The notes under the pieces were generated by a model. It ran no database searches, had not been told where the DNA came from, and worked only from the letters and a program-made list of their open reading frames with translations. Shown here one piece after another: positions 40,117-49,953 of a stretch of 58,360 nt of DNA (positions within the stretch are counted from its first letter, which is position 1; every line of letters starts with the position of its first letter). The position numbers were made by a program, and so were the translations under genes. The stretch comes from Clostridium sp. 27_14 (GTDB lineage: Bacteria; Bacillota; Clostridia; TANB77; CAG-508): NCBI GenBank assembly GCA_001916035.1, contig MNRQ01000009.1:1-58360 (forward strand), written 5' to 3'.

Positions 40117-42081
40117 TTATTTACATAGTTTTTCTAATACTATAATAAACATTGCATGTGACCAACCTAATCCTATTACCCAATCTGGTTTTAATGTGTT
40201 GTTGTCAATTTGTTCTCCTAGAAAACAGTGTTTTCCACAAGTTTTTACTACAAAGTCAAATGTTTCTTTTGCTTTTTTCTTTTCTCCTGATTCTAAATAG
40301 TATAATGTTAGCCATAAATTTGCTATTGGCCATGGATTGCCATTTCTATAATTGTCATTTTCAAATCTTTTGTATCCTCCTGTATATGTTCTTAGTGATA
40401 AATTTATTCTTTCTACAGTGTTTAATATTCTTTTTTCTTTTGGTTTGTATACATTAAATGGTGTAACTGCTCCTATTATGCTTATGTCCATTTTTTTGTC
40501 TTCTGTATTTCTTACATAAGATTTTTTATTGTCATCATATAAGTTTGTGTCTATGTATTCTTTTACTCCTGACATTAATTTTTGGATTTCTTTTTCGTTT
40601 TTTTGTATTTTTTCTTCTTTTAGTCTGTTATTTTCAAAGTCTGATACATTTTTTCCAAGTACTTTATAAATTTTTAATATTGTTTCGAATGCTGCATATA
40701 TTGTTGATAATGAATATAAGTGTATTCCTTCACACATTTCCCATAAGTCATAACTTATATGTGTTTTGCGTTCTTTTCCTTGTTTTTTTAGTTGTTCTTC
40801 CATTTCTTCTTTTACTTTGTCTTTGTTTAATCCTTCTTCTTCGTCTAAGTTTAGCCAGTCTTTTACATAGTGTTTTAAAAATGATATTGCTTTTTCACAC
40901 ATTGGTAGTGTGTCTTTTAAAAATTTTTCATTTTTTGTTGTTAAATAGTGTTCATATACTCCATATACTACACTTGCTGTTTCGTCTACTTGATATCCCC
41001 ATGCTGGTGCTAATTTGCAGTCTGTATAAAAACGTTGTTCCCACATTCCATTTTTACTTTGTGTTTTTTTACAGAATATTTTATAAAATTTTTCTGTTTC
41101 TTTATCCATATTTAGTATGTCCATGGCTTTTGTTATAAATACTGCATCTCTAGGCCAGCAATATGCATATCTTCCGCATCGTGTTCTTTCTTCATCTATT
41201 TCTGGTGATGCTATTACTCCTCCTGTTTCTTGATTTGTTAGTAATGGGAATAATAGTATACTTCTTTTGTATATTTCATATATTTTTTCGTCATAACTGT
41301 TTTGTGGTTCTTTTAAGTTTAGTCCGTTATGTGTTTTTACGTATTTTATCCAGTATGATTTTACACTTGCGTATTCTTTTGCAAAGTCTATTCTTTTTAT
41401 TCTTTCTATTTCATCTTCTAAGTCTGATATATTTGTGTTTTCTCCTACTAGTATACATATACATATTTCTTTCTTTTCGCCTGGTTTTATTACTCCTAAA
41501 TTATAGCTTATACTACAGTCTGCTGACATTCCTATATAGTCTTTGTCTTGGATTTCTCCTCTTTTTATAGTATTTTTACTTCCGTTGATTTGGTGTTTTT
41601 CTATTTCATATCCTTTTGCAAATGTTGATACTGAAAAGTCATGTGCATATTGTAACATTCCTCCTTCTACTATTTTTGTTCCTACCATATTGTTTTGGTC
41701 TGTTAGTAGTCCTGAATGTATATAAAATTTTGTGTCTAGGTCTATTGTTGATTCGTTTATAAATAAATATTTTTTTACTAGTACATTTTCTTTGATTAAA
41801 ATGAAATCTGTTTGCAACATCTGTAAATTGAAGTATGTGTTTACTACTTCTGTGTTTAGGACATTTGTGTCTGTGTCATAATATTGTTTGTATACATTGT
41901 TTATGTCATCATGCAAATATATTAAGTCTGATGTATTTATTTTTACTCCTGTATGAAAAAAGTCTATATATTGTTTGTGGTCTTTACATGGAAAATATAG
42001 TCTTTGTAGTTCTCCTTTTTCTGTAAATGTTGCTAGCATATTTTTGTTGCCTATTATTGCTTCATTCAAATATTTATTCAT
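40117..42081 (-). CDS. GH15 glucoamylase/trehalase-like glycosidase
   Basis: This 654-residue protein has the two-part layout of bacterial GH15 enzymes. The N-terminal beta-sandwich (about 1-255) starts MNKYLNEAIIGNKNMLATF. The (alpha/alpha)6 catalytic barrel (about 275-654) carries RCGRYAYCWPRDAVFITKAM, APAWGYQVDETASVVYGVYE, SYDLWEMCEGIHLYSLST with the likely general acid, and KPDWVIGLGWSHAMFI. It has no signal peptide, so it acts in the cytoplasm, probably on maltodextrin, glycogen-derived or trehalose substrates. A Glu/Lys-rich loop (about 425-445) is extra. AAAAGGAGAATG precedes the ATG. It lies upstream of gap and could feed glucose to glycolysis. Confidence 0.85.
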   Translation of the reverse strand: MNKYLNEAIIGNKNMLATFTEKGELQRLYFPCKDHKQYIDFFHTGVKINTSDLIYLHDDINNVYKQYYDTDTNVLNTEVVNTYFNLQMLQTDFILIKENVLVKKYLFINESTIDLDTKFYIHSGLLTDQNNMVGTKIVEGGMLQYAHDFSVSTFAKGYEIEKHQINGSKNTIKRGEIQDKDYIGMSADCSISYNLGVIKPGEKKEICICILVGENTNISDLEDEIERIKRIDFAKEYASVKSYWIKYVKTHNGLNLKEPQNSYDEKIYEIYKRSILLFPLLTNQETGGVIASPEIDEERTRCGRYAYCWPRDAVFITKAMDILNMDKETEKFYKIFCKKTQSKNGMWEQRFYTDCKLAPAWGYQVDETASVVYGVYEHYLTTKNEKFLKDTLPMCEKAISFLKHYVKDWLNLDEEEGLNKDKVKEEMEEQLKKQGKERKTHISYDLWEMCEGIHLYSLSTIYAAFETILKIYKVLGKNVSDFENNRLKEEKIQKNEKEIQKLMSGVKEYIDTNLYDDNKKSYVRNTEDKKMDISIIGAVTPFNVYKPKEKRILNTVERINLSLRTYTGGYKRFENDNYRNGNPWPIANLWLTLYYLESGEKKKAKETFDFVVKTCGKHCFLGEQIDNNTLKPDWVIGLGWSHAMFIIVLEKLCK

Positions 42082-42108
42082 TTATTTTCATTCTCCTTTT
42101 CTTGTGTT

Positions 42109-43755
42109 TTACCCTTCTATGACATTAAGAATTTGATGCTCTAATTCTTTCATTTTTTCATTTATTCTAAATATGTCTTGGTCGTGTAATTCATGATTAT
42201 TTACGTCGTCTTGTACAGATGTTTCCATGTCTTTTAATTCTTCTTTTAGTTTTTCTAGTCTCTTGACAACTTCTGTTCTGATATTGATAGGTAGTTTCTT
42301 ATCAAGTGTTTTTATTAGTTTGATGTTGTCTTTGTTTATTTCATAAGTGTCTCCAAAGTCTGGTATTGTTACTGGTAATTTAGTGTCTGTTATGATTTTT
42401 TGTTCTAGTACTTCTTGTGATTCTTCTTCTCCGTGTATTAAAAATATGTGTTTTGGTTTTTCTATAAATGAATATATAAAGTTCATTAGTCCTTCTTGGT
42501 CTGCGTGTCCTGAATATCCTTCTATATATTCAATTCTTGCGTTTACTGCTATTTCTTCTCCAAATATTTTTACTTTTTTTGCTCCATGTACTATGCTATA
42601 TCCTAGTGTTCCTGGTGCTTGGTATCCTACAAATAGTATTGTGCTGTTTGGATTCCATAAATTGTGTTTTAAATGATGTTTTATTCTTCCTACTTCGCAC
42701 ATTCCACTTGCTGATATTATTATACATGGTTCTTGACTTTCGTTTAATGCTTTTGAATCATCTGTTGACATTGTAAATTTTAGTCCTGGAAATTCTAATG
42801 GATTGTCACCTTTCATTATTTCTTTTTGTGTTTCTTCGTCAAATAATTCCATGTTTTCTTTAAACACTTCTGTTGCTGATATTGCTAGTGGACTGTCTAC
42901 ATATACTGGTGCTTTCATTAATGTATGATATTTATGTCTAAATTCTTCATCTGTTCTTATATCTTTTAATTTGTTTAGTTCATATAGTATTTCTTGTGTT
43001 CTTCCAACAGCAAATGATGGTATTACAACTGTTCCTTGATTGTCTAGTGTTTCTGCTACTATGTCTAAAAACATTTCTGCTTTTTCGTTGTTACGTACAT
43101 GTAGTCTGCTTCCATAAGTTGATTCCATAACTAGATAGTCTGTGTCTTCTATCATTGTTGGTGAACTTAGTAGTGGTATGTCATTATTTCCTATATCTCC
43201 AGTAAATACTGTTTTTGTTGTTTTTCCTTCTTCGTCTACCCATAATTCTATAATGCTTGAGCCTAGCATGTGTCCTGCATCATTAAATCGTACGTGTATT
43301 TTGTCTGTTATGTCTATTATGTTGTCATATTGTACTGCTTCAAATATTTGTAGACATTTTGCTGCTTCTTCTGCTGTATATAATGGGTCTCTTGGTTTTT
43401 CTCCTTTACGCATTCTTTTTCTGTTTTTCCATTCTGATTCCATTTCTTGTATGTGTCCACTGTCTGGAAGCATTAGTGCACATAAGTCACATGTTGCTTT
43501 GTGTGCATAAATTTTGTTTTTAAATCCTTCGTTATATAGTTTTGGTATTCTTCCTGAGTGGTCTATATGTGCATGTGTTAATAGTACAAAATCTATTTCT
43601 TTTGGGTCAAATTCAAATTCTTGGAAATTTTCTTCTTCTAATTCTGCTTTTCCTTGCCACATTCCACAATCTACTAAAAATTTTTTTCCTGCTGCTTCTA
43701 CTAAGTAGTTAGATCCTGTTACTGTTTTTGTAGCTCCTAAAAAAGTAATTTTCAT
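42109..43755 (-). CDS. Beta-CASP metallo-beta-lactamase-fold RNA hydrolase
   Basis: This 548-residue protein has the MBL start MKITFLGATKTVTGSNYLVE, the zinc motif LLTHAHIDHSGRIP, further ligands in DAGHMLGSSI and FTGDIGN, and the beta-CASP and RMMBL parts (VVIPSFAVGRTQEILYELN, PCIIISASGMCEVGRIKHHL, HIFLIHGEEES). Relatives are CPSF73-like RNases and RNase J cousins that cut mRNA or process rRNA. The last 75 residues are a helical extension. ATG 43755 is preferred because the ATG at 43767 touches the ribosome site AAAGG. It is 27 bases from the GH15 gene. Confidence 0.87.
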   Translation of the reverse strand: MKITFLGATKTVTGSNYLVEAAGKKFLVDCGMWQGKAELEEENFQEFEFDPKEIDFVLLTHAHIDHSGRIPKLYNEGFKNKIYAHKATCDLCALMLPDSGHIQEMESEWKNRKRMRKGEKPRDPLYTAEEAAKCLQIFEAVQYDNIIDITDKIHVRFNDAGHMLGSSIIELWVDEEGKTTKTVFTGDIGNNDIPLLSSPTMIEDTDYLVMESTYGSRLHVRNNEKAEMFLDIVAETLDNQGTVVIPSFAVGRTQEILYELNKLKDIRTDEEFRHKYHTLMKAPVYVDSPLAISATEVFKENMELFDEETQKEIMKGDNPLEFPGLKFTMSTDDSKALNESQEPCIIISASGMCEVGRIKHHLKHNLWNPNSTILFVGYQAPGTLGYSIVHGAKKVKIFGEEIAVNARIEYIEGYSGHADQEGLMNFIYSFIEKPKHIFLIHGEEESQEVLEQKIITDTKLPVTIPDFGDTYEINKDNIKLIKTLDKKLPINIRTEVVKRLEKLKEELKDMETSVQDDVNNHELHDQDIFRINEKMKELEHQILNVIEG

Positions 43756-43884
43756 AAATTTTTTCATCCTTTCTTTCTATTTTTTAGATAGTTTTGTCGT
43801 TTTTATTAGCTGTGTTTTCTATTTGTTTTTTCTATACTTTGGTCTTATCTAGTCTTTTACTAATTTTTAATTGTATATTTTAGG

Positions 43885-45474
43885 TTATTCAAATATTTTT
43901 ATTTTTTTGTTAATTTTTATTTGTTTTTCATTTATAGTTGTACTTATAAATATTTGTGTTTTTTCTTCAAATGCTCCTTCGTCAAATATTTGCATAAAGT
44001 ATTTTTCTTTGTCTTTTGTTATTTTTAATGATATATCTTCTAATTTTATAACTCTTAATTGTAAAATATTTTTCCAAATTTCATATTCGTAGTCATCGTT
44101 TTTTGTTACTTCTACTATAGTTTTTGTGTTTTTTGCTTTTTCTATTATTTTTTTTATTGTTTCTTGTAAAGTATTTTGTAATTCTTCTGTTTCTTCTATT
44201 TTTTCTATAACGTTGTTTTGTACGTTAAATGGTAGTAGTAAGTAATATCTTAATTCATATATTAGTTCTATTATTTCTTGTTTTGTGTTTGCTTTTTCTA
44301 TTTTTATTTGGAAACATTTTAAGAATATTTTTTGTATTTGTGTTAATGTGTTTTCTATTTCTTGTTGATTGTTTTCTACTTCTAAGTATTTTAGGTATCT
44401 GTTTTTTTCTTCTAATTCTTGATAGTGTTTTACAAAGTTTGTTGGCTTCATTATTTCATTTAGTTCTTCTATTTTTTTGTATTTTTTTTCTCTTTCTTCT
44501 ATCATTATGTTTGATAATACTCTCATACTAAATATTTTCTTGTTTAATGGTAAAATTTCATTTCTTATTATATATTCTTGTTCTAATAAGTCTTTGTTGT
44601 TTATTTTGTTGTCTATTTCTTTTATTTCTTCTAATATTTGTAGTTTTCTTTTGGTTATTTCTTCTACATACCTGTGTTTGTCTTGCATGGTTTTTAGTTC
44701 GTTTTCTGTTTCTTTTTTGTCTTCTTTAAAGTTTTCTATTTTGTTTTTATCAAATTTTATTTCTAACATTATTGCTGTTTTTATTATTGTTTCTATTATT
44801 TCTTCACTATTTTTTTCGCCATATTCTTTTTTGATTTTTTCTAAAAACTTTTTGTAATAGTCTGTTTTGTTTTCTTTTTCGTATACCCATTTTTCTAGAA
44901 GTTTATTTCCTACTAGATTTCTTAAAATTTGATATATTAAATTATGTGCTGTGCTTTCTATTTCTGTGTTTAATGTTGTCCATGAATATCCATTAAAGTC
45001 TCGTATTGGTTCTACTTTTTGTATATTGTTTCCTGCATTTAACAAGTCTGATAATACTATGTTTTCTAAATAATATTTGTCTTCTATTATTGTGTCTTTT
45101 TTACTTATTTTCCATATTGCATATAAAAGTTTTCTTTCTATTGGATAACATTCTATTTCACCTTTTGTTTTATCCACATAAAATGTGTTATTTTTATGTA
45201 TTTTGCTTTCTTCTGATTCCATTCTTATTAGTTTTATTTTTTTGCATTTTTCTTCTATAATTTTTATTAGTTGTTCTATATATTCTTCTTTTGTTTCTAC
45301 ATCTCTTTTTACTGTTTCGTAATCTTTATATGCTGTTTCTATTTTATATAGTATACTTAGGAGATTGCTTTGTACATTTTCTTCAAAAGTTTTTTGTTCT
45401 AATTTTTTTTCTAGTTCATTGTTATAGTCTTTTTTTACTAATTTTTCCATAAAACTTTGTTTTTTCATTTGCAC
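43885..45474 (-). CDS. Large coiled-coil protein, unrecognised
   Basis: This 529-residue protein is strongly helical, with several long coiled-coil stretches (about 15-100, 255-300, 325-400). They frame a globular middle region (about 100-235) with QKVEPIRDFNGYSWTTLNTE and a C-terminal beta-rich part (about 465-529, LQLRVIKLEDISLKITKD). No signal or membrane helix and no catalytic motif are visible. It might be a scaffold or envelope/division-linked protein given the ftsK neighbour, which is inference only. GTG 45474 follows AAAGGGG by 6 bases and is the likely start; an ATG two codons on is possible. Confidence 0.65.
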   Translation of the reverse strand: MQMKKQSFMEKLVKKDYNNELEKKLEQKTFEENVQSNLLSILYKIETAYKDYETVKRDVETKEEYIEQLIKIIEEKCKKIKLIRMESEESKIHKNNTFYVDKTKGEIECYPIERKLLYAIWKISKKDTIIEDKYYLENIVLSDLLNAGNNIQKVEPIRDFNGYSWTTLNTEIESTAHNLIYQILRNLVGNKLLEKWVYEKENKTDYYKKFLEKIKKEYGEKNSEEIIETIIKTAIMLEIKFDKNKIENFKEDKKETENELKTMQDKHRYVEEITKRKLQILEEIKEIDNKINNKDLLEQEYIIRNEILPLNKKIFSMRVLSNIMIEEREKKYKKIEELNEIMKPTNFVKHYQELEEKNRYLKYLEVENNQQEIENTLTQIQKIFLKCFQIKIEKANTKQEIIELIYELRYYLLLPFNVQNNVIEKIEETEELQNTLQETIKKIIEKAKNTKTIVEVTKNDDYEYEIWKNILQLRVIKLEDISLKITKDKEKYFMQIFDEGAFEEKTQIFISTTINEKQIKINKKIKIFE

Positions 45475-45573
45475 AATAATCCCCTTTCTTTATTTTTGTT
45501 TGTACATGATTTTTGCTTTAGTAAATTTCTTTGAATTGTTTTTTATCTATCTTATTCTTGAATCTATTAATTT

Positions 45574-48066
45574 TTATTCTTGTTCTTGATTTGTAAGTTC
45601 ATTTTTTCCCATTTTTAATTCGTTTAGTTTTTCTAAGCTCATTAATACTTCTCTTGGTTTGCTTCCTTGGAATCCTGAAATTACTCCTCTTTCTTCCATT
45701 TGGTCAATTATTCTTCCTGCTCTTGCATATCCTACTTTAAATCTTCTTTGTATAAATGATGTTGATGCTTGTCCTGTTTCTACTACTGTTTGTATTGCAT
45801 CCATTAAGAATGGATCTGTCTCATCATCTTCATCTGTTTGTGCTATTTCTTTTTCTGTTTTGTTTCCATTTTCTATTGTTTCTAGTATGTCTTCACTGTA
45901 ATTTGCTGTTCCGTTTTGTTTTACAAAGTCTACTATTTTTTCTACTTCTTCATCTGATACAAATGCTCCTTGTACTCTTACTGGTTTTGGTGCTCCTGCT
46001 GGGAAGAATAACATATCTCCTTTTCCTAGTAGTTTTTCTGCTCCTACACTGTCTATTATTGTCCTTGAGTCTACTTGTGATGATACTGCAAATGCTATAC
46101 GTGATGGTACATTTGCTTTGATTAGCCCTGTTATAACATCTACTGATGGTCTTTGTGTTGCTATTACTAAGTGCATTCCTGCTGCTCTTGCTTTTTGTGC
46201 TAAACGACATATTGCTTCTTCAACATCTTTTGCTGCTACCATCATTAAGTCTGCTAACTCGTCTACTATTATTACTATTTGTGGTAATTTACCTGATCCT
46301 TCTTCTTTTTCTATTGCTTTGTTGTATCCTTTTATGTCTCTTACTCCTTTTTGTGCAAATAGATTATATCTGTTGTCCATTTCTTGTACTGCCCATGCTA
46401 ATGCTCCTGCTGCTTTTTTTGGATCTGTTACAACTGGTATTAATAAATGTGGTATTCCATTATATACAGATAATTCTACAACTTTTGGGTCTACCATTAC
46501 CATTTTTACTTCACTTGGTTTGCTTTTGTAAATTATGCTTGTTATTATTGTGTTTATACATACACTTTTTCCTGAACCTGTTGATCCTGCTATTAATAAG
46601 TGAGGCATTTTTGCAATGTCTGCTAGTTGTATGTTTCCTGCTACATCTTTTCCTAATGCTACTGTTAGTTTTGATGAACTTTCTCCAAATTCTTCACTTT
46701 CTAATACTTCTCTTAAATGTACTGCTTCTTTTTCTTTATTTGGTACTTCTATTCCTACTGCTTGTTTTCCTGGTATTGGTGCTTCTATACGTATTGTTTC
46801 TGCTGCTAAGTTTAGTGCTATGTCATCTGCAAGATTTGCTATTTTGCTTACACGTACTCCTTCTGCTGGTTTTAATTCATATCTTGTTATTGCTGGTCCT
46901 ACAGAAACATTTTCTACTTTTGCTGATACTCCAAAACTGTATAAAGTTTTTTGTAATTTTGTTGCTGTTTCTGTTAATGCTTTTGCTCCACCTTTTAGTG
47001 TTTTTTTGTCTGCTTTTGATAATAATTCTACTGGTGGATATTCATAGTGTTCGTCTTCTACAATCATTGCGTGTTCTAGTTGTAGTACTTCTTTTGTTTT
47101 GTCTTGTTTTTGTTCTTCTTCTTGTTTAAATAAATTACTTTCTATTACATCTGGTTGTACTTCTTGTTTTCTTGATTTTTTCATCGCTTTTGTTTCTTTG
47201 GTTAGTGGTGTTATATCATCTTTGCTATGATCATATTTTTTTAGTTGTTGATTTTCATTTTCGTCTAATACTCTGCCTCCAAAGTTTATTTTTATTTGAT
47301 TTTCCATTTCGTCTGGATATACATCTGGGTGTGCTGCTGGTTTTATTTTTCTTTTTTCTTGTGGTGTTTCATTTACTTGTTGCTGATATTGTTGGTTTAC
47401 TTGCATTTGTCTGTTTTGCATTCTTTCTTGTCTTTCTTGCATTTCTTGTAGACGTGCTTCTCTTCTTTCTTCTTTTCTTTGTTGTGATTTTTCTATGCCT
47501 TGTTGTAATATATCTGATGTATGTATTCCAAACATGAATACTACCATTAAGATTGCTGCCCCTACACTAAATATTAATGCTCCAACATTTCCTAATAAAT
47601 TTGATAATGGTACTGCTATAGCTGCTCCTATTGCTCCTCCTCCTACTCCTGATGTTCCTATTGAGTATGCATCTTTTATTACATCTGTTAGTTCTTTATT
47701 TGGTAGTAGTTCTCCGCTTGTAATTTGAAATGTTGACATTACTGTTGCTATTGTTATTAAAAATATTGTGTATTGTCCTAGTTTATACCATAGTTCTTCT
47801 CTATCTTCACATACTATTTTTATTGCTACTGCAAATATTCCTATTGGTAATATATATCTTATTATTCCTATTAGTCCCCCTAATATTTCTGTTAGTTTTA
47901 TTCCTATTACTCCTGATTTTCCATAGATTAAAACAGCAGAAAGAATACTTAATACAAATAATACAACAATAGCTAAATCTAGCCTTGTTGCTTGGTTTTT
48001 AGTATTTCTTTTTGCTGCTGTTTTTTTTCCTGTTTGTTTTTTATTATATGTACGTTTTTTTGCCAT
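45574..48066 (-). CDS. ftsK: FtsK/SpoIIIE DNA translocase
   Basis: This 830-residue protein pumps chromosomal DNA through the division or sporulation septum. About four or five N-terminal helices (to about residue 185) are followed by a Gln/Arg-rich linker. The motor domain has LLIAGSTGSGKSVCIN (Walker A) and IVIIVDELADLMMVAAKDV (Walker B), plus VIATQRPSVDVITGLIKANV. The C-terminal gamma DNA-reading winged helix is SFIQRRFKVGYARAGRIIDQ. The last 20 residues are a family tail. Start ATG 48066 is chosen, because the ATG at 48075 touches GGAGG. Membrane-bound at the septum. Confidence 0.95.
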   Translation of the reverse strand: MAKKRTYNKKQTGKKTAAKRNTKNQATRLDLAIVVLFVLSILSAVLIYGKSGVIGIKLTEILGGLIGIIRYILPIGIFAVAIKIVCEDREELWYKLGQYTIFLITIATVMSTFQITSGELLPNKELTDVIKDAYSIGTSGVGGGAIGAAIAVPLSNLLGNVGALIFSVGAAILMVVFMFGIHTSDILQQGIEKSQQRKEERREARLQEMQERQERMQNRQMQVNQQYQQQVNETPQEKRKIKPAAHPDVYPDEMENQIKINFGGRVLDENENQQLKKYDHSKDDITPLTKETKAMKKSRKQEVQPDVIESNLFKQEEEQKQDKTKEVLQLEHAMIVEDEHYEYPPVELLSKADKKTLKGGAKALTETATKLQKTLYSFGVSAKVENVSVGPAITRYELKPAEGVRVSKIANLADDIALNLAAETIRIEAPIPGKQAVGIEVPNKEKEAVHLREVLESEEFGESSSKLTVALGKDVAGNIQLADIAKMPHLLIAGSTGSGKSVCINTIITSIIYKSKPSEVKMVMVDPKVVELSVYNGIPHLLIPVVTDPKKAAGALAWAVQEMDNRYNLFAQKGVRDIKGYNKAIEKEEGSGKLPQIVIIVDELADLMMVAAKDVEEAICRLAQKARAAGMHLVIATQRPSVDVITGLIKANVPSRIAFAVSSQVDSRTIIDSVGAEKLLGKGDMLFFPAGAPKPVRVQGAFVSDEEVEKIVDFVKQNGTANYSEDILETIENGNKTEKEIAQTDEDDETDPFLMDAIQTVVETGQASTSFIQRRFKVGYARAGRIIDQMEERGVISGFQGSKPREVLMSLEKLNELKMGKNELTNQEQE

Positions 48067-48152
48067 TTCTATCATCCTCCAAAAGAAATGGGAAAAGAAA
48101 ATTTATTTCTATTCCCTATTTAGTTCCTTATATTTTTATTCTTTGGTTTTAT

Positions 48153-48656
48153 TTATTTTAGTTCCTTTCTACTGTTTTGGATTGTTTTTATTGTATCTTC
48201 CATAGAAATTTGCATTAAGTTTAAGGCTTGACTCATATTTTGTTCTAATTTTGCTAGAGTGTCTGTTAGAACATTTTCTGTTCCTCCAAGTAAATTGTCT
48301 GCATATTCTTTTGTTCCTTTTGATATTTCTCTAGACATTTCATTTGCTGTTTCTATAATTTTTGCCTTTTGATCATACGCTTTTTTGGTTATTTCATGTT
48401 CGTCAATCATAGCTATTATCCTGTTTTCGGCTTCTTTTACAATGTCATCTGCTTCTTTTTGTGCCTCAACTAATATACGTTGTCTTTCTTCTTTTACCCA
48501 TTTTGCTTGTTTTAATTCGTCTGGAAGTTTTAAACGTATTTCTTTTAATAAATCTAAAATTTCTTCTTTATTAACTACTGTTTTGGCTGAAAATGGCAGA
48601 TTTCTACTTCTGTCTAATATATCCTCCAATTCGTCTAATAATGTAAATATTTCCAT
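48153..48656 (-). CDS. Coiled-coil ATP-synthase-B-like/DivIVA-associated protein
   Basis: This helical protein of about 167 residues has a first part with LLDELEDILDRSRNLPFSAK and then a long amphipathic coiled coil (ERQRILVEAQKEADDIVKEA). Such proteins are often annotated as ATPase or ATP synthase B-like and lie beside rsmD/coaD in Clostridia; they are not ATPases. The function is unknown; resemblance to DivIVA/GpsB-type helices hints at cell-shape scaffolding. Start could be 48656 (MEIFTLL) or the ATG at 48677; AAAGGA lies 12 bases before the former. Confidence 0.7.
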   Translation of the reverse strand: MEIFTLLDELEDILDRSRNLPFSAKTVVNKEEILDLLKEIRLKLPDELKQAKWVKEERQRILVEAQKEADDIVKEAENRIIAMIDEHEITKKAYDQKAKIIETANEMSREISKGTKEYADNLLGGTENVLTDTLAKLEQNMSQALNLMQISMEDTIKTIQNSRKELK

Positions 48657-48728
48657 GGCTAATATCATTCCTTTCATAATTGCCGGTTTGAGTTAAAATT
48701 TGTATTTTATCTCTTATTTCTTATCTTT

Positions 48729-49286
48729 TTAGCTATTTGTTATTTTTGTAAAAACAATGCTTGCTCTTCCATATTTTCTAATATCTGTTATAATTATATT
48801 TTTTAATTTTTCTAGTTCTTTTATAATTTCTTCTCTGTCTGTTTCTATTATTATTGTTGTTGTGCTTTTTAGTAATGCTTTTTGTTGTAATATTTTTATT
48901 GCTTTTATTGCATAATCTGTTTTGTATGGTGGGTCAATATATACAATGTCTGGTTTTTCTTTTATTCTGTTTTCTAGTGTTTTTTCATAGTCTCCTTCAT
49001 ATAATATCACTTGTTCTTTTAAATGAGTTTTTTCTATGTTTTTTTGTATTATTTGTATTGCATCTTTTGATTTTTCACACATATATACTTTTTTTGCTCC
49101 TCTGCTTGCTGCTTCTAATCCTATTGCTCCACTACCTGCAAACGTGTCTAAAAAAATGCATTCTGCTATTTCTGTTTGTATTATATTGAATAGTGATTCT
49201 TTTACTCTGTCTAATGTTGGTCTTGTTTCTGTTCCTTCTAAAGTATATAATTTTGTTCCTCTTGCTTTTCCACTTATTATTCGCAT
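48729..49286 (-). CDS. rsmD: RsmD, 16S rRNA m2G966 methyltransferase
   Basis: This 185-residue SAM-dependent enzyme methylates guanine 966 of 16S rRNA. It starts MRIISGKARGTKLYTLEG, has TRPTLDRVKESLFNIIQ, the SAM-binding FLDTFAGSGAIGLEAASRGA and the catalytic VYIDPPYKTDYA. All family motifs and the length fit. ATG 49286 is chosen because the upstream ATG at 49310 adds an off-family leader. It has its own promoter (49335-49362). The usual neighbour coaD is absent. Confidence 0.95.
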   Translation of the reverse strand: MRIISGKARGTKLYTLEGTETRPTLDRVKESLFNIIQTEIAECIFLDTFAGSGAIGLEAASRGAKKVYMCEKSKDAIQIIQKNIEKTHLKEQVILYEGDYEKTLENRIKEKPDIVYIDPPYKTDYAIKAIKILQQKALLKSTTTIIIETDREEIIKELEKLKNIIITDIRKYGRASIVFTKITNS

Positions 49287-49334
49287 TTTTATACTCAGTC
49301 CTTCCAGCATTTTGTAATATTTTCCTATGATACT

Positions 49335-49362
49335 ATTTTATCTTTTTTTTTTATAATGTCAA
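49335..49362 (-). promoter_or_regulatory. Promoter for rsmD
   Basis: On the minus strand, TTGACA (49362-49357), a 16-base spacer and TAAAAT (49340-49335). Confidence 0.7.
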
Positions 49363-49425
49363 TATAATTAACGTAATTGTAATATACATTTAACACTTCT
49401 GTAATATTTGATTTATAAAGTATTA

Positions 49426-49462
49426 AAAAAACAGCTAAAATACAAAATTTTGGCTGTTTTTT
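49426..49462 (-). terminator. Terminator after divIVA
   Basis: A 16-bp stem (49426-49441 with 49447-49462, one mismatch or G-U pair) with T runs. Confidence 0.8.
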
Positions 49463-49468
49463 CTTTGG

Positions 49469-49930
49469 TTAAACTGGATTATCTTCTTTATTAATATCTT
49501 TTATTAATTCTAATTGTGATATTAGTAGTGATTCCATTTTTGCTTTGTATATATCAAATTGTTTTTTTACGTCATCTAATTCTTTTTGTTTCATAAGTAT
49601 TTGATTATTTAATTCATCTACTTGTTTTTGTGCACTTGATTTTGCTTCTTCTACTATTTGATCTGCTTTTTGCTTAGCTACACTTTTTACTTCTTCTGCT
49701 GTTGTTTGTGCCATTACAAGTGTACTTTGTAATGTTGTTTCTATAGATTTATAATGTGTTAAACTGTTGTTTAATTCGTCAATTTTTGAACGTAATTCTG
49801 TTAATTCTTTATAGTTTTTAGAATAATCTACTGTTAATTCATCTAAAAAATCGTCTACTTCTTCTACACTATAGCCATTCATCATTTGTTTGGCAAATTT
49901 TTTGTTTTCTATATCTAATGGTGTTATCAT
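49469..49930 (-). CDS. divIVA: DivIVA cell-division/polarity protein
   Basis: This 153-residue coiled-coil protein begins with the conserved membrane-curvature-binding domain ITPLDIENKKFAKQMMNGYS followed by VEEVDDFLDEL. A long coiled coil follows (about 35-140). DivIVA gathers at negatively curved septa and poles and guides division and wall proteins. GGAGGTAAAATA precedes ATG 49930. It follows sepF by 23 bases on one transcript. Confidence 0.95.
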   Translation of the reverse strand: MITPLDIENKKFAKQMMNGYSVEEVDDFLDELTVDYSKNYKELTELRSKIDELNNSLTHYKSIETTLQSTLVMAQTTAEEVKSVAKQKADQIVEEAKSSAQKQVDELNNQILMKQKELDDVKKQFDIYKAKMESLLISQLELIKDINKEDNPV

Positions 49931-49953
49931 TATTTTACCTCCAGAATTTTGAA

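Noticed and set aside
46146..47129. 327-codon plus-strand frame opposite ftsK
   Set aside because: Poly-Leu composition from the antisense of FtsK; no start signal.
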